A stretch of DNA of 64,000 nt from CAIJNA01 sp964516815. GTDB lineage: Bacteria; Campylobacterota; Campylobacteria; Campylobacterales; Arcobacteraceae. Where the stretch lies: contig CAZEXK010000004.1 in NCBI GenBank assembly GCA_964516815.1, positions 1-64,000 on the forward strand, given 5' to 3'. The notes under the pieces were generated by a model. That model saw only the letters and a program-made list of their open reading frames with translations, was not told where the DNA came from and did not search any database. The position numbers and the translations under genes were made by a program. Below, one piece after another: positions 16,704 to 25,301 of the stretch (positions are counted from its first letter, which is position 1; every line of letters begins with the position of its first letter).

Positions 16704-17440
16704 TGCTAGCTGATTTAAAACCACATATTGCAGACTTAAGAAAAAGATTAGTGATTTCATCAGCTTTTTTAGTTGTTGCATTTTTTGCATGTTTTTTTGT
16801 ATATGATGTAATATTAAAATTTATGATGGTACCTATTGAAGCAGTTTTGCCTGATGGTTCTAAAATGGTTGCAATTGAAGTGCAAGAAACCTTTTTCACA
16901 GCACTTAAAGTATCTTTTTTCTCTGCATTTTTATTATCTTTGCCTGTAATATTTTGGCAATTTTGGTTGTTTATGTCTCCTGGACTTTATGAAAATGAAA
17001 AAAAACTTGTTTTACCCTTTGTACTTTCTGCCACATTTATGTTTTTACTTGGTGGGGCATTTGCTTATTATGTTGTAGTTCCATATGGTTTTGAGTTTTT
17101 AGTTACATTTGGTTCTCAAGTTGTTGCTGTTATGCCTAGTATTGGAAAATATGTTAGTTTTTTTACAAAACTTGTTTTTGGTTTTGGTATTGCTTTTGAA
17201 TTACCTGTTATTACATTTTTCTTAGCTTCTATTGGATTAGTTAATGATCAAATGTTAAAAGATTTTTTTAAATATGCTATTATTCTTATTTTTGTATTAG
17301 CAGCACTATTGACACCACCTGATGTAATCACACAGTTTTTAATGGCAGGGCCTTTAATCATACTATATGGAGTATCAATTTATATAGCAAAAATTTTTAA
17401 TCCAGCTGATAAGGTTGAAGATTTAGAAGAAGATGACTAA
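16703..17440 (+). CDS. tatC: Twin-arginine translocase subunit TatC
   Basis: Six-helix inner-membrane receptor for twin-arginine signal peptides. It begins with LKPHIADLRKRL, the conserved cytoplasmic recognition segment, and shows FWQFWLFMSPGLYENEKK and a C-terminal LAALLTPPDVITQF, all family hallmarks. Length 245 aa is normal. It starts within the tatB stop codon and its last 8 bp overlap queA, making a tatB-tatC-queA unit. Confidence 0.97.
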   Translation: MLADLKPHIADLRKRLVISSAFLVVAFFACFFVYDVILKFMMVPIEAVLPDGSKMVAIEVQETFFTALKVSFFSAFLLSLPVIFWQFWLFMSPGLYENEKKLVLPFVLSATFMFLLGGAFAYYVVVPYGFEFLVTFGSQVVAVMPSIGKYVSFFTKLVFGFGIAFELPVITFFLASIGLVNDQMLKDFFKYAIILIFVLAALLTPPDVITQFLMAGPLIILYGVSIYIAKIFNPADKVEDLEEDD

Positions 17441-18470
17441 AATATTTTTAGATCCTACAAAAACCTCTAGTTATGATTATGAATTACCAAAAGAACTAAT
17501 AGCAACTTACCCTGTATCTCCTGCTAGTGATGCTAAACTTCTTGTTTTTAATACAAAAACAAATAGCATAACTCATAGTACTTTTAAAAACTTACTTGAT
17601 TTTATTCCAAATGATGTAAATATTTTTCTAAATGATACAAAAGTTATAAAAGCTAGAATTTTTGGAAATAAACAAAGTGGAGGTAAGATAGAGCTTTTGT
17701 TTAATAAACCTTTTATAAACAATACATATTTAGTATATATGAGAGGTAAAGTAAAAGTTGATACTCGTATCTCTTTTGATGAAGGTTTAGAGGTTAAAGT
17801 TTTAGAGTTGTTAGATGAAGGTAGTAGGGTAGTTGAATTTTTTCAAAATAATAAAAAGTTAAATTTTTTACAAATTGTTGATGTTTTAAATAAAATTGGA
17901 CATCTTCCTTTACCTCCGTATTTACATAGACAAGATGAAAAAGAAGATGAAATAACCTACCAAACATTATTTGCTAAAAACTATGGTGCTGTTGCTGCTC
18001 CTACTGCATCTTTACACTTCACTACTAAATTATTAAAACAATTGAAAAGTAAATTTGACACTTATTATCTTACTCTTCATGTTGGTGCTGGAACATTTAA
18101 ACCAGTAGAAGTAAATAATATTAAAGATCATCCCATGCATAGTGAATATTATGAAATACCAGAACATACACAAAATATATTAAATGAAAATACAAATAAA
18201 ATATTAGCAATTGGGACAACTGTTACAAGAACTATTGAATATTACAATGATACAAAAAAATCACAAGGTGAGGCTAATTTATTCTTAAACCCATTAAATA
18301 AACCTAAAAAAGTTGATTATTTACTTACAAATTTTCACTTACCAAAATCAACACTTATTATGTTAGTTGCTTCATTTGTAGGACTTGAGCAAACTTTACA
18401 CATATATGATGAAGCTATAAAAAATAAATATAGATTTTTTTCTTATGGCGATGGAATGCTTATAATATAA
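17433..18470 (+). CDS. queA: S-adenosylmethionine:tRNA ribosyltransferase-isomerase
   Basis: Makes epoxyqueuosine in tRNA by transferring and rearranging the ribosyl of SAM. Family blocks are visible: YDYELPKELIATYP, FLNDTKVIKARIFG, GHLPLPPYLHR, YGAVAAPTASLHFT, HVGAGTFKPV and TNFHLPKSTLIMLV near the end. Length 345 aa is normal. Its ATG lies inside the end of tatC (8-bp overlap). Confidence 0.97.
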   Translation: MTKIFLDPTKTSSYDYELPKELIATYPVSPASDAKLLVFNTKTNSITHSTFKNLLDFIPNDVNIFLNDTKVIKARIFGNKQSGGKIELLFNKPFINNTYLVYMRGKVKVDTRISFDEGLEVKVLELLDEGSRVVEFFQNNKKLNFLQIVDVLNKIGHLPLPPYLHRQDEKEDEITYQTLFAKNYGAVAAPTASLHFTTKLLKQLKSKFDTYYLTLHVGAGTFKPVEVNNIKDHPMHSEYYEIPEHTQNILNENTNKILAIGTTVTRTIEYYNDTKKSQGEANLFLNPLNKPKKVDYLLTNFHLPKSTLIMLVASFVGLEQTLHIYDEAIKNKYRFFSYGDGMLII

Positions 18471-18489
18471 AATATTATTAGGAGTTTTT

Positions 18490-19090
18490 ATGACAATTGA
18501 AGCTATGATTATATTTTATGTTGCTATTTTTATTTTTAGTATCACGCTAGGTTCTGGTACGTTTGCTCTCATATCAAATTTTGAAGTAATAATATTAAAA
18601 CCTCGATAGCTATGTCATTTGGTATGAGTGTATCTGATATAGTTTATCTTATCTTGGCATTTTACGGATTAGTAGCTTTAACTCAAAACTATAATGAAAT
18701 ATTTGAATTTATTAGAATAATTGGTGGGATATATTTAATTTATTTAGGATATAAAATCTGGACTTCTAAAATTGATTTGAATGCTAAAGACGAAAAAATA
18801 AATAAAAAATCATATATTAATAACTTTTTAAAAGGATTTTTAATATCAGCGTCAACCCTAAGGTAATTATATTTTACATAGTATTTTTAGCAACTTTTGT
18901 TGATTTAACTGTATTAAATAATCATGACTTAATAGTTATTTCTTTTGTTACATTTTTTGCATTATTAAATGGATTGATATTAATCTCATATAGTGCATTT
19001 AGAGCTAAAAAGTTATTGACAACTAAAAAATCTTTTACTATTTTAAATCGAATTGCAGGAAATATTATGGGACTTGCAGGGATGTATTAA
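18490..19090 (+). pseudogene. LysE/RhtB-family amino-acid exporter, frameshifted
   Basis: Pieces of one LysE-type exporter lie in three frames. Frame 1 (from the ATG at 18490, with GGAG upstream) gives MTIEAMIIFYVAIFIFSIT and stops at 18607-18609. A second frame resumes as TSIAMSFGMSVSDIVYLILA and runs to a stop at 18864-18866. The third resumes at the family block seen as ISAS-NPKVIIFY, where one A appears lost near 18855, and ends at 18890-19090 with IAGNIMGLAGMY. The usual TPGPG near the N-terminus reads TLGSG, so point changes accompany the frameshifts. The reassembled length of about 200 aa fits the family. It ends 1 bp before the assembly gap, so sequencing error at a contig end is the main alternative to real decay. 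Confidence 0.75.
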
Positions 19091-19091
19091 T

Positions 19092-19191
19092 NNNNNNNNN
19101 NNNNNNNNNNNNNNNNNNNNNNNNNNNNNNNNNNNNNNNNNNNNNNNNNNNNNNNNNNNNNNNNNNNNNNNNNNNNNNNNNNNNNNNNNNN
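19092..19191. other. Assembly gap (100 N)
   Basis: Exactly 100 undetermined bases, the conventional size for a scaffold gap of unknown length. Features on the two sides are not proven to be this close together. Confidence 0.98.
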
Positions 19192-19192
19192 A

Positions 19193-19612
19193 TTAATCAG
19201 CTAAAAACATTCCTATATATTGTAAATCATTATAAGACTTTTCATATGGTTTTGTAATTTTCATAACTAAATCTATATTGTCAATATCTGGCACAGTGTA
19301 ATTGAAATTTGCATTTGCTTTTGTAATTCCTAGTTCTTTACACTTATTAATTACATTTTGGAATTCACTTTCATCTACTAATGATGTTTCTAAAAGTGAT
19401 CCTATATCTACTTCTTGTTCTAAAATAGCAGGATAAAAAAGAAATTCTTCATAATAGTCTTTTCTTCTTAAATCCTTTGCAAAGTCACTTATTTTATAAT
19501 TTGGATCATCTACATCATCAATACTATAATCTAGTTCGAAATAATCGTTATAACTACTTTGTTCTTTTGTTGTTGTTCCTATCCATAAGTGTACATGTGT
19601 AGCTAAAATCAA
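19193..19612 (-). CDS. Imm22/DUF4284-like small protein
   Basis: 139-residue soluble acidic protein. The pattern THVHLWIGT at the start, followed by Y..YF.LDYS, a DFAKDL...DYYEEFLFY block and a later LLETSLVD, resembles the DUF4284 (immunity protein 22) family. This is recognised by eye and is uncertain. It starts with TTG, with TAGGA 6 bp upstream, and lies 15 bp after pgsA as the last gene of the operon before the gap. No toxin gene is adjacent, so an immunity role should not be assumed; such orphans are common in bacteria. Confidence 0.55.
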   Translation of the reverse strand: MILATHVHLWIGTTTKEQSSYNDYFELDYSIDDVDDPNYKISDFAKDLRRKDYYEEFLFYPAILEQEVDIGSLLETSLVDESEFQNVINKCKELGITKANANFNYTVPDIDNIDLVMKITKPYEKSYNDLQYIGMFLAD

Positions 19613-19627
19613 TACAATTCCTATTTT

Positions 19628-20173
19628 TTAGTATTTTAAATAATCTCTTAAATATTCCCAACCAGAATATAAAGTAAGAATAACAGCAAACCATAATATC
19701 TCATGTGCAAATGGCCAATTCATAAGTAAAAAACCAATAGCAATCATTTGTACAACTGTTTTAATTTTTCCTATTAATGATGAAGAAACATCTTTACCTT
19801 CTTGAACAGCAACAACTCTTAATCCTGTGATAAAAAATTCTCTTGAAAGTATTAAAAAAATAGCTATTGCACTTGCTCTATCTAGAACTATTAGTCCAAT
19901 AAATCCTGCAAGCATTAGCATTTTATCAGCAAGAGGATCAATAATAGATCCTAGTTGCGTCATTTGATTCCATGATCTTGCAATATAGCCATCAAAAAAA
20001 TCAGTAACAGAAGCTATAACAAAGATAAGTGCTGCAAAATAATCTAGCCAAGAAGCATGAATTCCTTCAAATAAACTATTGTCTTGATCAATCATAAACC
20101 ACAACATCAAAGGTGCAAGAGCTATTCTAAATAGAGCTAAAATATTTGGAAGGTTTAAATTTTTTTCTTTCAT
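19628..20173 (-). CDS. pgsA: CDP-diacylglycerol-glycerol-3-phosphate 3-phosphatidyltransferase
   Basis: Inner-membrane enzyme that commits CDP-diacylglycerol to phosphatidylglycerol. The CDP-alcohol phosphatidyltransferase signature is complete: D58, D61, G62, A65, R66, G75, D79 and D83. Length 181 aa and about five hydrophobic segments fit PgsA better than PssA. Its start overlaps the stop of the upstream FabL-like gene (TAATG), so both belong to one lipid-related transcript. Confidence 0.93.
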   Translation of the reverse strand: MKEKNLNLPNILALFRIALAPLMLWFMIDQDNSLFEGIHASWLDYFAALIFVIASVTDFFDGYIARSWNQMTQLGSIIDPLADKMLMLAGFIGLIVLDRASAIAIFLILSREFFITGLRVVAVQEGKDVSSSLIGKIKTVVQMIAIGFLLMNWPFAHEILWFAVILTLYSGWEYLRDYLKY

Positions 20174-20937
20174 TATTTTGTAAAAGTAGTTCCACCATCA
20201 ACAATCAATGTAGTTCCAGTGATCCATGAAGCTTCATTTGAACATAAAAAATAACAAGCACCTGCTAAATCTTCAGGCTGACCCATTCGTCCAAGAGGAG
20301 ATAATGATGCAGTTTTAGCAGCTACTTCTTCATAGTTTGTAAAAGCTTTTAAAGCATCAGTATCAATTGGACCACCAGAAACAGCATTTACTCTAATACC
20401 TTTTTGTCCTAATTCATTTGCAGCATATTTAACCATTGTTTCAACAGCAGCTTTATTTGTACCATGTCCTGCATAGTTTTCAATATATACTAAATTACCT
20501 GTAGATGATAAACTAACAATAGCACCACCATCAGTCATTCTTTTTACTGCTTCTTGAGAACCACAAACAAAAGCATCAACAGTAGCAGTATAAATGTTAT
20601 TTAACCCTCTTGGCTTTAATTTCATGAATTTATTATAACCACCAACAACTGCTCGTCCGTATATCATTGCATTTGATATAAAATAATCTACTTTGTCAAA
20701 ATCTTGATCTATTTGTAAAAATAATTCTTTTGATGTTTGAGGTTCTAAAATATTATAAGCATAACATCTAGCTTTAATGTTAAAAGTATTTTGTAAATCC
20801 TCAACAATATCTAAAGCCATTTGTTCATTTGAATTGTATGTCAAAGCTATATCTATGTTTTCTTTTGCAAATCTATATGCTATAGCCTTACCCATACCTT
20901 TTGTTCCACCTGTGATTACTAAAAGTTTGTTTGCCAT
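20173..20937 (-). CDS. FabL-like enoyl-ACP reductase (SDR family)
   Basis: Short-chain dehydrogenase fold with the NAD(P)H glycine motif GGTKGMG (residues 10-16). The active-site region keeps SLSS, then Y155 and K162 separated by six residues (YX6K), the spacing of enoyl-ACP reductases rather than the classical YX3K of SDRs. The following VNAVSGGPIDTDALKAF block closely resembles Bacillus FabL (enoyl reductase III). Length is 254 aa against about 250 for FabL. It is coupled to both neighbours by TAATG overlaps, with pgsA downstream, which fits a role in fatty-acid or lipid synthesis. The assignment to FabL is by motif; a different reductase substrate is possible. Confidence 0.8.
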   Translation of the reverse strand: MANKLLVITGGTKGMGKAIAYRFAKENIDIALTYNSNEQMALDIVEDLQNTFNIKARCYAYNILEPQTSKELFLQIDQDFDKVDYFISNAMIYGRAVVGGYNKFMKLKPRGLNNIYTATVDAFVCGSQEAVKRMTDGGAIVSLSSTGNLVYIENYAGHGTNKAAVETMVKYAANELGQKGIRVNAVSGGPIDTDALKAFTNYEEVAAKTASLSPLGRMGQPEDLAGACYFLCSNEASWITGTTLIVDGGTTFTK

Positions 20938-21275
20938 TACTTTATTCCTATTATGTAGTATACTTCTTTATTTGGTATAGTTTCTAAACTAACTTTATAT
21001 TTGTCACTCCATTTTTTTACTACAGTATGAAACTCTTCTAACAAAGATTCATTTCCTAAGTTATCTGATTTTATTTTAAATTTATTACAATGATTAGATA
21101 ACGCTACATAAGCATTAAGGTGTTTTAAGTTTTCATTTAGACTAATTAAGTGTTTTGAAAACTTGTCAAATCCTAGTGTATCGTCTATAGCATTTGTTGC
21201 TTGTTTGATAACTGTATCATTAATTGTGTAATTTAACGCCCCGAGTATAACTTGTGCAGTTACTTCTATATTCAT
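20937..21275 (-). CDS. Conserved hypothetical protein in the pgsA operon
   Basis: Not recognised. 112 residues, soluble, no cysteine motif beyond one HCNKF, with a helical N-terminal half and a C-terminal KVSLETIPNKEVYYIIGIK end. It is the first gene of the leftward operon and its stop overlaps the start of the FabL-like gene. A small unknown gene beside an SDR and pgsA is, from memory, also the order around HP1014-HP1016 in Helicobacter pylori. Confidence 0.65.
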   Translation of the reverse strand: MNIEVTAQVILGALNYTINDTVIKQATNAIDDTLGFDKFSKHLISLNENLKHLNAYVALSNHCNKFKIKSDNLGNESLLEEFHTVVKKWSDKYKVSLETIPNKEVYYIIGIK

Positions 21276-21310
21276 TTATTGTCCTATATGTTATTTTTAT
21301 AAGTTTATCT

Positions 21311-21335
21311 AAATAATGCTAAATAATGCTATAAT
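21311..21335 (+). promoter_or_regulatory. Promoter of dapE with a 10-bp tandem repeat
   Basis: AAATAATGCT occurs twice in tandem (21311-21320 and 21321-21330) and runs directly into TATAAT (21330-21335), 25 bp before the dapE ATG. The repeat period equals about one helical turn. An AAAGGA binding site follows. Confidence 0.5.
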
Positions 21336-21359
21336 CACATTTATTATTAAAGGACCTTT

Positions 21360-22460
21360 ATGAATATTATTGAATTATTTCAAAAATTACTACGTTTTAA
21401 ATCACTAACTCCAAATGATGATGGAGCATTTAATTTTATCGATTCTTATTTAGGAGAAACTTGGAAATGCATTAACATTGATACAAAAGATGTTAAAAAT
21501 AGATTTTATTACAAAAAGTTTACTAACAATAGCGAACATTTATGCTTTGCAGGACATATTGATGTTGTTCCTACTGGAGAAGGTTGGAGTGTCGATCCTT
21601 TTGCAGCAAACATAAAAGACGGCATTATAATAGCAAGAGGTGCACAAGATATGAAAAGTGGATTAGCTGCTTTTTTATACGCTTGTAAAAATGCAAATAA
21701 TTTTGATGGAACATTGAGTATACTTATTACAAGTGACGAGGAAGGGGAAGCTATTAATGGAACAATTAAAGCATTAGAACATTTAAAAAAAATAAATTTT
21801 TTACCAACGAGTGCCATAGTAGCAGAGCCTACTTGTGAAAAAATTATTGGTGATGCTATAAAAATAGGTAGAAGAGGTAGTATTAATGGATATTTGGAGA
21901 TACAAGGTAAACAAGGACATGCTGCATATCCTGAAAAAACTATTAATCCAATTCATCAAATTTCTAGTGTTATAAATAATATTGCTGGTTATAATTTAGA
22001 CAATGGAGATGAATACTTTGCTCCTAGTCAATTAATTATTACTGATGTGCGTTCTGGTATGGAAGTTACAAATGTGACACCTGATAAATTAAATATGATG
22101 TTTAATGTAAGAAATTCTACTAAAACAACTCAAACAGAAATAAAAGAATTTATACATAAATATTGTAAAGATTTTGAATATACTTTAAGATTGACACAAG
22201 GGTCATATCCCTTTATGACCGATGCAAATACTAAAATAGTAAAAAGTATGAGAAAAAGCATAAAAAATATTTTGCAAATTGATACAAAAAATTCTACAGC
22301 AGGAGGAACTAGCGACGCAAGATTTTTTGGACAATTCAAAATACAAACTATAGAATTTGGAGTTATAAATGATACAATTCATAGTATAGATGAACGTATA
22401 AGCGTAATACAAATAGAAAAATTGACAAATGTATTTGAAGATTTGATAAAAAATTATTAA
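21360..22460 (+). CDS. dapE: Succinyl-diaminopimelate desuccinylase
   Basis: Dinuclear zinc peptidase-fold enzyme of lysine and meso-diaminopimelate synthesis. H66 and D68 (GHIDVVPTG) are the first metal ligands; ARGAQDMKSGLAAF and SDEEGEAINGT supply the next ligand and the catalytic Glu. TAGGTSDARF and the late EFGVINDTIHSIDE complete the family set. Length 366 aa is normal. Monocistronic by spacing, with its own promoter. Confidence 0.96.
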   Translation: MNIIELFQKLLRFKSLTPNDDGAFNFIDSYLGETWKCINIDTKDVKNRFYYKKFTNNSEHLCFAGHIDVVPTGEGWSVDPFAANIKDGIIIARGAQDMKSGLAAFLYACKNANNFDGTLSILITSDEEGEAINGTIKALEHLKKINFLPTSAIVAEPTCEKIIGDAIKIGRRGSINGYLEIQGKQGHAAYPEKTINPIHQISSVINNIAGYNLDNGDEYFAPSQLIITDVRSGMEVTNVTPDKLNMMFNVRNSTKTTQTEIKEFIHKYCKDFEYTLRLTQGSYPFMTDANTKIVKSMRKSIKNILQIDTKNSTAGGTSDARFFGQFKIQTIEFGVINDTIHSIDERISVIQIEKLTNVFEDLIKNY

Positions 22461-22538
22461 TAAGTTATAGCTTTTATATTCTTAAAATATAGACTTTGAC
22501 AAATATTGATTATTTAGCTAGAATAACAAAAAATAAAA

Positions 22539-22745
22539 GTGAAGGCTATGACTGATTTTATTGTATCAAAAGAAGAACTAATAGAAATGTTTAGTAGAAA
22601 TGATATAAAAGATACAGATGATGGATGGCTATATAAAGAAGAATATTATATAAATATTATTGCGTTACATCAAGATAATCCAAAATATATTTATGATGTA
22701 TCAATTGCCCAAAGTTATAAAATAACGGCTATAAAATCATTTTAG
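22539..22745 (+). CDS. Small hypothetical protein
   Basis: Not recognised. 68 residues from a GTG at 22539; an in-frame ATG at 22548 would give a 65-residue protein beginning MTDFIVSKEELIEMF. GAAGG sits just before that ATG, though the spacing of 2 bp is short, so the start is undecided. Acidic and soluble, with no motif. The zinc-ribbon gene follows 14 bp later, which suggests co-transcription. Confidence 0.5.
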   Translation: MKAMTDFIVSKEELIEMFSRNDIKDTDDGWLYKEEYYINIIALHQDNPKYIYDVSIAQSYKITAIKSF

Positions 22746-22759
22746 AGAGGAAAGTAAAT

Positions 22760-23023
22760 ATGTCACATTGTCCGTTTTGTAAGAAAAAAATAGCTATGAG
22801 TAAAGCATTTTGTTCAAGAGGTTGTAAGGATAATTACTTCCAATTAATTGCAATACAAATACCAAAGTTATTTTTAAAAAGAATTTATCAATTTTGTACA
22901 ATTCAAGAAAGAGAAAAAGAAATTGAACTATTTGCTTCAAGACACAAGTGGAGATTGGATTTGTTGAAAAACAAAATAGAAGAAGAAGCTCTTAAATATG
23001 GTTATGCTAAAGAAGATAGCTGA
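22760..23023 (+). CDS. Small zinc-ribbon protein
   Basis: 87 residues. N-terminal CPFC (C4, C7) and CSRGC (C18, C22) would bind one zinc, and a basic helical region follows. The pattern resembles short treble-clef or YacG-like zinc proteins, but no exact family is recognised. AGAGAGG precedes the ATG. It converges on lgt with a 3-bp gap. Confidence 0.65.
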   Translation: MSHCPFCKKKIAMSKAFCSRGCKDNYFQLIAIQIPKLFLKRIYQFCTIQEREKEIELFASRHKWRLDLLKNKIEEEALKYGYAKEDS

Positions 23024-23026
23024 ATC

Positions 23027-23842
23027 TTATTTCTTTTTTTCTAATAAAAAGTAAGAAACAATACTTAACAATATAAACCCAAGTGATATCAATATTCCCA
23101 TAGTCAACCATGATGTTTGTAATAAAAAACCTAATTGTACATCTGGTTGTCTAAAGTTTTCTGCAACTATTCTCATCAAAGAATATAGACCAACATAAAG
23201 TAAAGCTAACTCACCATTAAATTTTTTCTTACTTCTATACCAAAATAATATTATAAATATTACAAAACCTTCTAGGAATGCTTCATATAATTGTGATGGA
23301 TGTCTTAGCATTCCTTGTGCAAATATTGCCCAAGGTAAATCACTAGCTCTACCAATAAGTTCTTGATTCATAAAGTTTGCGATACGACCAAGTATATATG
23401 CTAAGGGTACTGATAGGGCTGCTATATCACTTAAAAACCAAAAAGAAATTTTGTATTTTTTAGAAAATAATATTGTAGCTATAATAAACCCAATAAGAGC
23501 TCCGTGATAACTCATCCCTGATATTCCAACAAACTGTCCATTGACAAAAGGATTAAATATTTGCCAAGGTTGTGTTAAATAATATAATGCATTATTATCA
23601 TAAAAAATAATGTATCCAATCCTAGCACCCAATATTACACCAATTTCAGCCCACCAAATATAATTATCTAAAACATCTTTTGATATATCTAAATTATCTT
23701 TTTTTATTATGTAATGTGCTGTGTATATGGCCATTAATAATGCAAATGCATACATAAGACCGTACCAATGAACATTTATTGAAAATATATTAAATGCTAC
23801 GGGGTTAAACGTAGAATAAATATTTTGCCAATATTCTTGCAT
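23027..23842 (-). CDS. lgt: Prolipoprotein diacylglyceryl transferase
   Basis: First enzyme of lipoprotein maturation, transferring diacylglycerol from phosphatidylglycerol (made via PgsA) to the prolipoprotein cysteine. Seven or so membrane helices with IGARIGYIIFY, the conserved SYHGALIGF with the essential His, and the Lgt signature GRIANFMNQELIGR. Length 271 aa is normal. It directly follows the Fe-S protein gene with no gap between stop and start codons. Confidence 0.97.
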   Translation of the reverse strand: MQEYWQNIYSTFNPVAFNIFSINVHWYGLMYAFALLMAIYTAHYIIKKDNLDISKDVLDNYIWWAEIGVILGARIGYIIFYDNNALYYLTQPWQIFNPFVNGQFVGISGMSYHGALIGFIIATILFSKKYKISFWFLSDIAALSVPLAYILGRIANFMNQELIGRASDLPWAIFAQGMLRHPSQLYEAFLEGFVIFIILFWYRSKKKFNGELALLYVGLYSLMRIVAENFRQPDVQLGFLLQTSWLTMGILISLGFILLSIVSYFLLEKKK

Positions 23843-25171
23843 TTAAGTCAACTCTTTATTTAGGGCATCACTTATTAGTTCAATTGGATTTTTAAATATT
23901 ACATCTTGTACATTTGCATTATGTAAAGAATTTGTGATTTGCATTCTACAAGCACTACATTCTGCACTTACTATATTTGCGTTTGTCTGTGTAATCATAG
24001 CAGCTTTTGGAGTTCCTGCTAGTTTTGAGTATTCATATTTTTCACTTTGCATAGTAACTCCACCAAATCCACAACATCTATTAGAATCACTCATTTCAGT
24101 TAATGTATAATTTTTTGAAAGTAATGTTCTAGGTTCTTTATAAACACCTTGCATTTTTTTTGCATGACATGGGTCATGATAAGTTACTACATCTGAAAAT
24201 GAAGTTTTGTTTTTTTCTAATATATTTTCTAAATTTGTATTATTTTCTAGCCATTTTGTTGCCATGTGTACTTTAGGAGCAATTTTCATAGCTCTTTGTT
24301 TCCATGATTCTTGATCGTGTAAGTAATGTGCCCAATCAATATTTATCATAGCGCTACAAGTGGCTTCTGGTATGATTATTGCATCTACTTCATCTATAAA
24401 TGTTTCAAAATATTCTATATTTTTTTTAACTAAATAATCAACACTGTTAAAATCTCCTGTAAAATAAGCAGGAGCAGAACAACAAAGTTGCTCTTTGGGA
24501 ATCATTACATCCAGTCCTAATGTATCTAAAATATTTAGCAAGGCCTCACCTGTGTTTGTGTATGAATAATTACCCATACAGCCAATAAAGATAGCTACTT
24601 TTTTATGCTTTAATTTATAATTTTTTGTAGTTAATTTCTCTTTATGTATTGAAGGTATTTGTTCTTTGTGTTTATTTAAGAAGCTGATTTTTTTAGCATA
24701 AGGTAAACTTCTATCTTGTATCATTTGAATTGGTAGGTTTATTCTAAATGTCGCACTTTGTTTTTGCTCATCTATTTTTATACCACAAGTTTGAAATACC
24801 CAACCCATTTTTGCCATAAAATCCATAATCTTTCTATGTCTTAATAAAAAGAAAAAAGCTTTTTTATACCAAGTAATACCAAACTTCTTAGCTATATCCG
24901 AACGTACTTGTTCTATTATCATATCTGTTGGTAAATCATTTGGACATACTTCAACACAATTTGTACACAAAAAACATGACTCAAATATATCTTTTGCAGT
25001 TTTATCAAGTTCTAGGTTTCCATTTTTGTATTCACCCAATAAATCTATGAAGCCTCTAGGTGAAGTTGCTTCATCTTGATTTATGTTAAAAATTGTACAC
25101 ACTGGCTTACATTTACCACATTTAATGCAATCATCGCTAATTGAAGTATAATCAAATTTTTTGTTTTCCAC
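23843..25171 (-). CDS. Fe-S oxidoreductase subunit (GlpC/GlcF type, CCG domains)
   Basis: Two [4Fe-4S] motifs at the N-terminus (CIKCGKCKPVC near residue 15 and CFLCTNCVEVC near 66) are followed by two cysteine-rich CCG domains (GCMGNYSY with LCCSAPAYF, and DPCHAKKMQG with RCCGFGGVTM and a late CSACRMQI). This layout occurs in GlcF, GlpC, LutA and HdrD-like proteins that carry electrons from flavin dehydrogenases to quinone or other carriers. No flavoprotein gene is adjacent, so the partner is unknown. The start is GTG with AAGG 7 bp upstream. Confidence 0.85.
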   Translation of the reverse strand: MENKKFDYTSISDDCIKCGKCKPVCTIFNINQDEATSPRGFIDLLGEYKNGNLELDKTAKDIFESCFLCTNCVEVCPNDLPTDMIIEQVRSDIAKKFGITWYKKAFFFLLRHRKIMDFMAKMGWVFQTCGIKIDEQKQSATFRINLPIQMIQDRSLPYAKKISFLNKHKEQIPSIHKEKLTTKNYKLKHKKVAIFIGCMGNYSYTNTGEALLNILDTLGLDVMIPKEQLCCSAPAYFTGDFNSVDYLVKKNIEYFETFIDEVDAIIIPEATCSAMINIDWAHYLHDQESWKQRAMKIAPKVHMATKWLENNTNLENILEKNKTSFSDVVTYHDPCHAKKMQGVYKEPRTLLSKNYTLTEMSDSNRCCGFGGVTMQSEKYEYSKLAGTPKAAMITQTNANIVSAECSACRMQITNSLHNANVQDVIFKNPIELISDALNKELT

Positions 25172-25276
25172 TAAAATACCTTGCGTTTATTACCGCGATT
25201 ATAACAAAAAAATTATTTTAAATATATAAAACATATGCTTTGTTTAGTTTACTAAAGTATATTTTAATTTGTTTTT

Positions 25277-25282
25277 TATAAT
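25277..25282 (+). promoter_or_regulatory. -10 box (TATAAT) of folK
   Basis: TATAAT 20 bp before the folK ATG, in T-rich sequence; the leader would be about 13 nt with no clear ribosome binding site. Confidence 0.5.
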
Positions 25283-25301
25283 TATTTTGTAAACATGCGT
25301 T

